A stretch of DNA of 12,872 bases, from the NCBI GenBank assembly GCA_903886165.1, contig CAISLL010000110.1, positions 1 to 12,872 on the forward strand. The letters are read 5' to 3'. The notes below the pieces were generated by a model. The model ran no database searches, had not been told where the DNA came from, and worked only from the letters and a program-made list of their open reading frames with translations. This document shows positions 5,815 through 11,988 of the stretch, one piece after another. Position 1 is the stretch's first letter. Every line of letters begins with the position of its first letter. The DNA is from an uncultured beta proteobacterium (GTDB taxonomy: Bacteria; Pseudomonadota; Gammaproteobacteria; Burkholderiales; Burkholderiaceae_C). The translations under genes and the position numbers were made by a program.

Positions 5815-7626
5815 ATGGAAACATCAAAAGCCGAAGCTGCTTCGGTATCAAGTTCTTCAAGTTCTCAAAATTCTGCCAAAACCAGGCCTGCTGTAACTGG
5901 TCACGAGCACGACCTCAGGGGCGCAGAAATCCTGGTCAAGGCCTTGCAGGCTGAAGGTGTCAAATATGTCTGGGGTTACCCCGGTGGCGCGGTGCTGCAC
6001 ATTTATGACGCTTTTTTCAAGCAGGACACCATTCAACATGTGCTGGTACGGCATGAGCAGGCGGCTGTGCATGCGGCCGACGGATATGCCCGCGCCACTG
6101 GCGATGTCGGGGTGGCCCTTGTCACATCAGGCCCCGGCGTAACGAATGCCGTGACTGGCATTGCCACCGCCTACATGGACAGCATTCCGATGGTGATCGT
6201 GAGTGGCCAGGTGCCGACACACGCCATTGGCATGGATGCGTTCCAGGAATGCGACACGGTTGGCATCACGCGCCCCATTGTCAAGCACAATTTTCTGGTC
6301 AAGGATGCACGGGATCTGGCTGAAACGATGAAAAAGGCGTTCCACATCGCACGCAGCGGTCGACCGGGTCCGGTCGTTGTGGACATTCCTAAGGACGTTT
6401 CGTTCAAGAAAGTGCCTTATCACGGTTACCCGCAAACCGTTGAGATGCGGTCCTACAACCCGGTTCGCAAGGGGCATGGCGGGCAGATCCGCAAGGCCTT
6501 GCAGTTGTTGCTGGCTGCCAAGCGGCCTTATGTCTACACAGGCGGCGGAGTCTTGCTCAGCAATGCATCGAGCGAGTTGCGTCAGTTGGTCGACATGCTG
6601 GGTTACCCATGTACCAACACCCTGATGGGGCTCGGCGCTTACCCTGCCAGTGACCGAAAGTTTTTGGGCATGTTGGGAATGCACGGCACCGTAGAAGCCA
6701 ACAACGCCATGCAAAATTGCGATGTGTTGCTGGCAGTGGGCGCGCGGTTTGATGACCGGGTGATTGGCAATCCCAAGCATTTCGCGCAAAACGAACGCAA
6801 GATCATCCACATTGACATTGATCCGTCGAGCATTTCCAAGCGCGTCAAGGTCGACATTCCGATTGTTGGCGATGTCAAGGACGTGCTGTCGGAAATGATT
6901 GCAATGATCAAGGAGGGCGCCGCCAAGCCCGATGCCGATGCACTGGGCGCATGGTGGGACACCATTGACGGCTGGCGCAAGCGCAACTGCATGAAATACG
7001 ACCAAGGCAAGAACGACATCATCAAGCCGCAGTATGTTGTGGAAACACTTTGGAACATGACCAAGGATGCCGACACCTACATCACCTCGGATGTCGGTCA
7101 GCACCAGATGTGGGCGGCCCAGTACTATCGTTTTGATGAGCCCAGGCGCTGGATCAACTCTGGTGGTCTGGGTACGATGGGAGTGGGCATTCCTTACGCC
7201 ATGGGGATCAAATTGGCCAAACCAGACAGTGAGGTGTATTGCGTGACGGGTGAGGGGTCGGTGCAGATGTGCATTCAGGAACTCTCGACCTGCCTGCAAT
7301 ACAACACGCCTATCAAGATCGTCGCGCTCAACAACCGTTACCTCGGTATGGTGCGCCAGTGGCAAGAGGTGGAATACGAAGGCCGCTACAGCCACAGCTA
7401 CATGGACGCATTGCCCAATTTCGTGAAGCTGGCCGAGGCCTATGGCCACGTGGGTATGTTGATTGAGCGCGCTTCGGATGTCGAGCCTGCGCTGCACGAA
7501 GCACGCAAACTGAAAGATCGCACGGTGTTTATGGATTTCCGCACCGATCCCACTGAAAACGTGTTCCCGATGGTGCAGGCTGGCAAGGGCATCACCGAGA
7601 TGCTGCTGAGTTCGGAGGATCTTTGA
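5815..7626 (+). CDS. ilvB: Acetolactate synthase, large catalytic subunit
   Basis: This 603-residue ThDP/FAD enzyme condenses two pyruvates to acetolactate, or pyruvate with 2-oxobutyrate to acetohydroxybutyrate, the first committed step for valine, leucine and isoleucine. The N-terminal PYR domain holds the catalytic Glu81 in LVRHEQAAVHAADGYARATG. The FAD-binding middle domain includes AVGARFDDRVIG, and the C-terminal PP domain has VTGEGSVQM with the ThDP/Mg motif at 479-481 and NNRYLGMVRQWQE after it. The motif reads GEG instead of the textbook GDG, a conservative change that I believe is usual in this group. The first ~33 residues are Ser/Ala-rich and outside the fold. AAAGG at 5804-5808 is 6 bp before the ATG. 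ilvN starts 2 bp after the stop, so the subunits are coupled. The symbol ilvI is also used for such genes. Confidence 0.97.
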   Translation: METSKAEAASVSSSSSSQNSAKTRPAVTGHEHDLRGAEILVKALQAEGVKYVWGYPGGAVLHIYDAFFKQDTIQHVLVRHEQAAVHAADGYARATGDVGVALVTSGPGVTNAVTGIATAYMDSIPMVIVSGQVPTHAIGMDAFQECDTVGITRPIVKHNFLVKDARDLAETMKKAFHIARSGRPGPVVVDIPKDVSFKKVPYHGYPQTVEMRSYNPVRKGHGGQIRKALQLLLAAKRPYVYTGGGVLLSNASSELRQLVDMLGYPCTNTLMGLGAYPASDRKFLGMLGMHGTVEANNAMQNCDVLLAVGARFDDRVIGNPKHFAQNERKIIHIDIDPSSISKRVKVDIPIVGDVKDVLSEMIAMIKEGAAKPDADALGAWWDTIDGWRKRNCMKYDQGKNDIIKPQYVVETLWNMTKDADTYITSDVGQHQMWAAQYYRFDEPRRWINSGGLGTMGVGIPYAMGIKLAKPDSEVYCVTGEGSVQMCIQELSTCLQYNTPIKIVALNNRYLGMVRQWQEVEYEGRYSHSYMDALPNFVKLAEAYGHVGMLIERASDVEPALHEARKLKDRTVFMDFRTDPTENVFPMVQAGKGITEMLLSSEDL

Positions 7627-7628
7627 AC

Positions 7629-8120
7629 ATGAAACATATCATTGCAGTATTGCTTGAAAACGAAGCGGGCGCACTTTCGCGTGTGGTGGGCTTGTTCTCA
7701 GCGCGCGGTTACAACATCGAGTCCTTGACAGTCGCTCCAACGGAAGACCCGAGTCTGTCCCGAATGACCATTCAGACCACCGGTTCCGATGAGGTGATCG
7801 AACAAATCACCAAGCACTTGAACCGACTGATTGAAGTCGTGAAAGTGGTCGATTTGACTGAGGGTGCCTACACCGAGCGCGAACTCATGATGGTCAAGGT
7901 GCGGGCGGTGGGTAAGGAGCGCGAAGAAATGAAGCGTATGGCAGACATTTTCAGAGGCCGCATCATTGATGTGACCGAGAAAAGTTACACCATTGAATTG
8001 ACCGGTGATCAAACCAAGAACGACGCGTTTCTGGACGCCATAGAGCGGGGTGCGATTCTGGAGACTGTGCGTACTGGTTCCAGTGGGATCGGGCGTGGCG
8101 AGAGAATTCTGCGCGTCTAG
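7629..8120 (+). CDS. ilvN: Acetolactate synthase, small regulatory subunit
   Basis: This 163-residue regulatory subunit activates the large subunit and confers valine feedback inhibition. It has an N-terminal ACT domain (about 1-75: MKHIIAVLLENEAGALSRVV, then GLFSARGYNIESLTVAPTED) and a C-terminal domain (about 80-163). Asn11, Gly14 and Asn29, positions known from E. coli IlvH to matter for valine binding, are all present, so feedback inhibition is expected. The ATG at 7629 is preferred over a TTG two codons upstream (7623) because GGAGG at 7614-7618 is 10 bp from the ATG but only 4 from the TTG, and MKHIIAVLLE is the usual start. The stop codon TAG at 8118-8120 directly touches the tandem repeat array. 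It is also called ilvH in this group. Confidence 0.96.
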   Translation: MKHIIAVLLENEAGALSRVVGLFSARGYNIESLTVAPTEDPSLSRMTIQTTGSDEVIEQITKHLNRLIEVVKVVDLTEGAYTERELMMVKVRAVGKEREEMKRMADIFRGRIIDVTEKSYTIELTGDQTKNDAFLDAIERGAILETVRTGSSGIGRGERILRV

Positions 8121-8234
8121 TCAGTTGGGGGCAGAGTTGAAGATCTGTCCCGCCTTAGTCAGTTGGGGACAGAGCTAAAGACCTGTCCCGCCTTAATCGG
8201 TTGGGGACAGAGCTAAAGATCTGTCCCGCAAAAA
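8121..8234 (+). repeat. Three tandem 38-bp hairpin repeats between ilvN and ilvC
   Basis: Three head-to-tail 38-bp units lie at 8121-8158, 8159-8196 and 8197-8234; the third degenerates after position 8229. Each begins TCAGTTGGGG or TCGGTTGGGG and contains an inverted repeat, GGGACAG and CTGTCCC, around a 10-base loop (AGCTAAAGAC/T). In the first unit GGGGCAG leaves one G-U pair. Units 2 and 3 differ at about 3 of their first 33 bases. The array starts immediately after the ilvN stop, and the TAG/TAA at each unit boundary matches that stop codon. There is no T-run, so these are not terminators. They look like REP-type repeats. In mRNA they would form three consecutive hairpins in the ilvN-ilvC spacer, possibly affecting stability or processing. 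Confidence 0.9.
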
Positions 8235-8267
8235 TATTAGTTTCACTTTTTTACAACGGAGCGGTCG

Positions 8268-9284
8268 ATGAAAGTTTTTTACGATAAAGATTGTGATCTG
8301 AGCCTTATCAAGGGCAAAACCGTGGCCATCATCGGTTATGGCAGCCAAGGCCATGCCCATGCACAGAACCTGAATGACAGTGGTGTCAAGGTTGTGGTTG
8401 GCTTGCGCAAGGGCGGCGCCTCCTGGGACAAGGTTGGCAAGGCAGGGCTCAATGTGATGGAAGTCAACGAGGCGGTAAAGGTCGCTGACGTGGTGATGAT
8501 TTTGTTGCCTGACGAACAAATTGGTGACGTCTACGCGAACAATGTCGCACCGAATATCAAGCAGGGAGCCTCACTGGTGTTTGCACATGGTTTCAATGTG
8601 CATTACAACCAGGTCACGCCACGTGCCGATCTGGACGTTTGGATGGTCGCTCCCAAGGCCCCTGGCCACACGGTTCGCAATACCTATACCCAAGGCGGCG
8701 GTGTGCCGCACCTGATTGCCATTCACCAGGACAAGAGCGGAAAAGCACGCGACCTGGCCCTGTCATACGCCATGGCCAATGGTGGCGGCAAGGCTGGCAT
8801 CATTGAGACCTCGTTCAAGGAAGAAACCGAAACCGATCTGTTTGGTGAGCAGGCCGTGTTGTGCGGTGGCGCCGTTGAATTGATCAAGATGGGCTTTGAA
8901 ACCTTGGTTGAAGCCGGTTATGCCCCTGAAATGGCTTACTTTGAGTGCCTGCATGAACTGAAGTTGATTGTTGATCTGATTTATGAAGGCGGGATTGCCA
9001 ACATGAATTACTCGATTTCGAACAATGCCGAATTCGGTGAGTATGTGACGGGGCCGGAAGTCATCAACGCCCAGAGCCGCGAAGCCATGCGAAGTGCATT
9101 GAAGCGTATTCAAAATGGTGACTATGCCAAGATGTTTATTCTGGAAGGGCGCACCAATTACCCAAGCATGACCGCACGTCGGCGCAACACCGCCGATCAC
9201 AAGATTGAAGTTGTCGGTGCCCAATTGCGCGCGATGATGCCCTGGATTGCAAAAAACAAGCTCGTGGACCAGACCCGCAACTGA
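8268..9284 (+). CDS. ilvC: Ketol-acid reductoisomerase (NADP+), class I
   Basis: This 338-residue cytosolic enzyme isomerises and reduces acetolactate or acetohydroxybutyrate with NADPH and Mg2+ to the dihydroxy acids of valine and isoleucine synthesis. The N-terminal Rossmann domain has GYGSQGHAHAQNL with the glycine motif at 23-28 and VGLRKGGAS at 44-52, whose Arg/Ser suit NADPH. The knotted C-terminal domain has the class I metal and catalytic residues: His107, Asp190 and Glu194 in ETETDLFGEQ, Glu226 and Glu230 in YFECLHELK, and Ser251 in MNYSISNNAE. Length is standard for class I. GGAG at 8258-8261 is 6 bp before the ATG. It follows ilvN after 147 bp occupied mostly by tandem hairpin repeats; no separate promoter is obvious, though AT-rich sequence precedes the ribosome site. 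A strong terminator follows. Confidence 0.97.
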   Translation: MKVFYDKDCDLSLIKGKTVAIIGYGSQGHAHAQNLNDSGVKVVVGLRKGGASWDKVGKAGLNVMEVNEAVKVADVVMILLPDEQIGDVYANNVAPNIKQGASLVFAHGFNVHYNQVTPRADLDVWMVAPKAPGHTVRNTYTQGGGVPHLIAIHQDKSGKARDLALSYAMANGGGKAGIIETSFKEETETDLFGEQAVLCGGAVELIKMGFETLVEAGYAPEMAYFECLHELKLIVDLIYEGGIANMNYSISNNAEFGEYVTGPEVINAQSREAMRSALKRIQNGDYAKMFILEGRTNYPSMTARRRNTADHKIEVVGAQLRAMMPWIAKNKLVDQTRN

Positions 9285-9301
9285 TTGTTGCTTTGTCCTC
9301 G

Positions 9302-9332
9302 ACAAAGGCCACTTCGGTGGCCTTTGTTATTA
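9302..9332 (+). terminator. Intrinsic terminator after ilvC
   Basis: A perfect 11-bp stem, ACAAAGGCCAC (9302-9312) with GTGGCCTTTGT (9317-9327), is closed by a TTCG tetraloop and followed by TATTAT. It starts 18 bp after the ilvC stop and ends the ilvBNC unit. The T-rich tail is short, so termination may be partial and some readthrough into pssA is possible. Confidence 0.85.
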
Positions 9333-9356
9333 TGACTACCCGCTCAGGCGAAACGA

Positions 9357-10172
9357 ATGGAAATTGTGACCGCAGAAAACGACGATCATGGCACGGACGT
9401 GCTACCAAAAAAGCGCCGCAAGGGCATCTACATATTGCCCAACTTGTTCACCCTTGCTGCACTCTTCGGTGGTTTTTACGCCATCGTGATGGCCATCAAT
9501 GGCCGGTTCGACCTGGCCGCCGTGGGCGTTTTTTGCGCCATGATTCTTGACAGTCTTGACGGTCGCGTCGCCCGCATGACCAATACGCAGAGCGCTTTTG
9601 GTGAGCAGATGGATTCGCTCTCAGACATGGTCTCTTTTGGTGCTGCTCCTGCCTTGATTGCTTACGTCTGGACGCTCAAGGGGCTGGGTCGGTGGGGTTG
9701 GATTGCAGCTTTTGTTTATTGCGCTTGTGTGGCGTTGCGCCTGGCGCGTTTCAATGTGAACACCGCTGTGGTTGACAAACGATACTTTCAAGGCCTGCCA
9801 TCACCCGCTGCTGCGGCTCTGGTGGCTGGATTCATCTGGGTCGTGAATGATCTTGGACTGAATCCCAAGCAAATGGCCTGGCCCATGTTTGCGGTGGCGC
9901 TTTACTCGGGCCTGACCATGGTGACTAATCTACCTTTTTATAGTTTCAAAGATGTGCAAATGAAGCGCAGCGTGCCGTTTGCAGTGATTGTGCTGATTGC
10001 CATTGGCATTGCTGTGATCAACATAGATCCGCCGATTGTGATGTTTGGGCTGTTCGTACTTTACGGATCGAGCGGCTACGTCATCTATTTTTGGCGCAAG
10101 GCCAAGGGCATACCGACCAGCGTCATCAGTACATCGACAGATGAACCTGACGAGCGCGGTTTGCACAAGTGA
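9357..10172 (+). CDS. pssA: CDP-diacylglycerol--serine O-phosphatidyltransferase
   Basis: This 271-residue integral membrane enzyme makes phosphatidylserine from CDP-diacylglycerol and serine, the precursor of phosphatidylethanolamine. The CDP-alcohol phosphotransferase signature is complete at 65-90: Asp65, Asp68-Gly69, Ala72-Arg73, Gly82, Asp86 and Asp90 in ILDSLDGRVARM and FGEQMDSLSD. A basic N-terminus (PKKRRKGIYILPNLFT) leads into several hydrophobic segments (about 27-47, 52-66, 93-127, 147-163, 173-193, 207-223, 226-245). This fits the membrane-bound type II enzyme, not the PLD-like E. coli form. The start at 9357 has only a weak ribosome site (CAGG about 8 bp upstream). The gene sits alone between two regulatory blocks, the ilvC terminator and the leuA attenuator. 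In relatives I recall a psd gene beside it; none is present here. Confidence 0.93.
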   Translation: MEIVTAENDDHGTDVLPKKRRKGIYILPNLFTLAALFGGFYAIVMAINGRFDLAAVGVFCAMILDSLDGRVARMTNTQSAFGEQMDSLSDMVSFGAAPALIAYVWTLKGLGRWGWIAAFVYCACVALRLARFNVNTAVVDKRYFQGLPSPAAAALVAGFIWVVNDLGLNPKQMAWPMFAVALYSGLTMVTNLPFYSFKDVQMKRSVPFAVIVLIAIGIAVINIDPPIVMFGLFVLYGSSGYVIYFWRKAKGIPTSVISTSTDEPDERGLHK

Positions 10173-10188
10173 TGTCCTGTGTTATATT
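10161..10188 (+). promoter_or_regulatory. Candidate leuA promoter (extended -10)
   Basis: A TATATT at 10183-10188 matches the -10 consensus at five of six positions and is preceded by TGT, making an extended -10. TTGCAC at 10161-10166 gives a partial -35 with a 16-bp spacer; it overlaps the end of pssA. Transcription would start about 6-8 bp downstream, at roughly 10194-10196, which is the ATG of the leader peptide. Support is by sequence pattern only. Confidence 0.5.
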
Positions 10189-10194
10189 GATCCC

Positions 10195-10248
10195 ATGCAT
10201 TCTTTTTCACTACTGCTGAAACTAACGTCTTATGGGCGGAGTTGTTAG
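10195..10248 (+). CDS. leuA leader peptide (17 aa, Leu-rich)
   Basis: This short open frame encodes MHSFSLLLKLTSYGRSC and ends with TAG. Codons 6-10 are CTA CTG CTG AAA CTA (10210-10224), four leucines in five codons including two CTA codons, which should be rare in this fairly GC-rich background. It ends 101 bp before leuA and is followed by mutually exclusive antiterminator and terminator stems, the arrangement of an amino-acid-responsive attenuator. Scarcity of charged leucyl-tRNA would stall ribosomes at the leucine codons. There is no Shine-Dalgarno upstream (bases before the ATG are TATATTGATCCC), and the predicted transcription start coincides with the ATG, so translation may be leaderless. 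Confidence 0.8.
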   Translation: MHSFSLLLKLTSYGRSC

Positions 10249-10281
10249 CGCGTGATTGCATCAACCCCAAAAGCCCGTAAG
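10229..10281 (+). promoter_or_regulatory. Antiterminator pairing of the leuA attenuator
   Basis: CTTATGGGC at 10229-10237, inside the end of the leader-peptide frame, can pair over nine bases with GCCCGTAAG at 10273-10281, using one G-U pair. The second strand is the 5' arm of the terminator stem, so the two structures exclude each other. A ribosome stalled at the first leucine codons leaves CTTATGGGC free, while one at the TAG (10246-10248) covers it. A competing weaker stem, CTAAC (10222-10226) with GTTAG (10244-10248), would hold the same segment in its loop. Confidence 0.7.
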
Positions 10282-10301
10282 CACCCGCTACGGGCTTTTT
10301 T
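10269..10301 (+). terminator. leuA attenuator terminator
   Basis: A perfect 11-bp stem, AAAAGCCCGTA (10269-10279) with TACGGGCTTTT (10289-10299), has a 9-base loop and a run of six T at 10296-10301. It lies after the leader peptide and 48 bp before leuA. It could end pssA transcripts as well, but its 5' arm is shared with the antiterminator stem, which points to regulated termination. Confidence 0.88.
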
Positions 10302-10349
10302 GTTGTCCATGCTCGCTTTATTCATTGGCAAATTCTCAGGAGAAATGAC

Positions 10350-11888
10350 ATGTCAGGCAAATTAGTGATTTTTGACACCACGTTGCGGGATGGCGAACAG
10401 TCGCCCGGTGCGTCCATGACCCGAGATGAAAAACTGCGGATTGCGCGGCAGTTGGAGCGCCTGAAAGTCGACGTCATTGAGGCCGGTTTTGCGGCCAGTT
10501 CTAACGGTGATTTTGAGGCCATCAAGGCCATCGCCAATGCCATCAAAGACTCAACGGTGTGCTCCTTGTCGCGTGCAAATGACCGTGACATCACGCTGGC
10601 AGCCGACGCGCTGCAAAATGCAAATCGGGCTCGGATTCACACTTTCATTGCGACGTCTCCAGTGCATATGGAAAAAAAGTTGCGCATGACGCCCGAGCAA
10701 GTGCTTGAGCAGGCGAAACAGGCGGTGCGGTTTGCACGCAACCGCGTGGCTGATGTCGAATTCAGTGCGGAAGATGCCTATCGCAGTGAGGAAGATTTTT
10801 TGTGTCGAGTGATCGAGGCAGTGATCAAGGAGGGTGCCAGCACGATCAACGTGCCAGACACGGTGGGCTACGCGATCCCCGAACTGTACGGCAACTTTAT
10901 CAGACGCTTGCGTGAGCGTGTTCCCAATGCGGACAAGGCAGTCTGGTCGGTGCACTGCCACAACGATCTTGGGATGGCGGTGGCGAATTCCCTGGCAGGT
11001 GTCATGATTGGTGGTGCCCGCCAGGTGGAATGCACCATCAATGGTTTGGGTGAGCGTGCCGGTAACTGCAGTCTTGAAGAAGTGGTGATGGCGTTACGCA
11101 CCCGACGCGACTATTTTGAACTCGATGTGGGTGTAGATACCACACAAATTTTGGCAGCGAGTCGCATGGTAAGTCAGACCACCGGTTTTGTCGTGCAGCC
11201 AAACAAGGCCATCGTCGGTGCAAACGCATTTGCCCATGCCTCCGGCATCCATCAGGACGGGATGATGAAGGCACGTGACACGTACGAGATCATGCGCGCG
11301 GAAGACGTGGGATGGTCCGCCAATAAGATCGTGTTGGGCAAGTTGAGTGGACGCAATGCCTTCAAGCAGCGTCTGCAGGAACTTGGCGTACAGATGGAAA
11401 GCGAGGCAGAAGTCAATTTGGCATTCGCCAAGTTCAAGGAGCTTGCCGACCGCAAGAGCGAGATTTTTGATGAGGATATTCTGGCCTTGGTGAGCGAAGA
11501 AAGCGTGGCGCAAAGCCATGAGCATTACGGTTTTGTGTCTCTCTCGCAGCGCAGTGAAACCGGGGAAATGCCGCAGGCCACCGTCGTGATGACCATTGGC
11601 GGCAAAGAGGTGACAGGCTGCTCCAGCGGCAACGGGCCAGTGGATGCTTCACTCAAGGCGATTGAGGTTCATGTTCAAAGCGGCGCCGAGATGGTGCTTT
11701 ACTCGGTCACAGCAATCAGTGGTTCAACCGAAAGTCAGGGCGAGGTGACGGTGCGGCTGCAACACGGCGGCCGGGTGGTGAATGGTGTGGGGGCGGACCC
11801 GGACATTGTTGTTGCTTCAGTGAAGGCCTACATCAGTGCGCTAAACAAGCTGCAGAGTCAGGCTGAACGAGTGGCCGCGCAGGGCTAG
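10350..11888 (+). CDS. leuA: 2-isopropylmalate synthase
   Basis: This 512-residue enzyme condenses acetyl-CoA with 2-oxoisovalerate, the first committed step of leucine synthesis. The N-terminal TIM-barrel of the HMGL/DRE metallolyase family (about 4-270) has FDTTLRDGEQSPG with Arg13-Asp14, the HCHND metal ligands His202 and His204, and Asn239 in ERAGNCSLEE. The linker carries FAHASGIHQDGM (about 293-304). The C-terminal domain (about 370-500), including TIGGKEVTGCSSGNGPVDAS, is the LeuA allosteric region, so leucine feedback inhibition is expected. The length matches the E. coli-like LeuA1 type. AGGAG at 10338-10342 is 7 bp before the ATG. Expression is probably controlled by the attenuator immediately upstream. 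leuB, leuC and leuD are not adjacent downstream; a terminator and an unrelated gene follow. Confidence 0.97.
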   Translation: MSGKLVIFDTTLRDGEQSPGASMTRDEKLRIARQLERLKVDVIEAGFAASSNGDFEAIKAIANAIKDSTVCSLSRANDRDITLAADALQNANRARIHTFIATSPVHMEKKLRMTPEQVLEQAKQAVRFARNRVADVEFSAEDAYRSEEDFLCRVIEAVIKEGASTINVPDTVGYAIPELYGNFIRRLRERVPNADKAVWSVHCHNDLGMAVANSLAGVMIGGARQVECTINGLGERAGNCSLEEVVMALRTRRDYFELDVGVDTTQILAASRMVSQTTGFVVQPNKAIVGANAFAHASGIHQDGMMKARDTYEIMRAEDVGWSANKIVLGKLSGRNAFKQRLQELGVQMESEAEVNLAFAKFKELADRKSEIFDEDILALVSEESVAQSHEHYGFVSLSQRSETGEMPQATVVMTIGGKEVTGCSSGNGPVDASLKAIEVHVQSGAEMVLYSVTAISGSTESQGEVTVRLQHGGRVVNGVGADPDIVVASVKAYISALNKLQSQAERVAAQG

Positions 11889-11908
11889 ACGCGCTGTAAT
11901 GGTTTAAG

Positions 11909-11944
11909 AAAGTCTCGCAAGTACTTGCTACTGCGAGACTTTTT
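11909..11944 (+). terminator. Intrinsic terminator after leuA
   Basis: A perfect 11-bp stem, AAAGTCTCGCA (11909-11919) with TGCGAGACTTT (11932-11942), has a 12-base loop and T residues at 11940-11944. It begins 20 bp after the leuA stop and separates leuA from the following peptidase gene. Confidence 0.9.
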
Positions 11945-11988
11945 ACGTTTAAACTAAACACTTGGAACAATTTTGGCAGGAGAAAAAG

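Noticed and set aside
6127..7497. Long open frame of 456 codons on the minus strand opposite ilvB
   Set aside because: It lies wholly within the well-supported ilvB gene and its His/Val/Asn-rich translation has no recognisable domain. It is best explained by the codon use of ilvB on the other strand.
7623..7628. TTG at 7623 as the ilvN start
   Set aside because: It is only 4 bp from the GGAGG site and adds two residues not typical of the family; the ATG at 7629 has better spacing and the usual MKHIIAVLLE start.
8121..8234. CRISPR array or terminators at the tandem repeats
   Set aside because: The units are directly adjacent with no unique spacers, and no T-run follows any hairpin.
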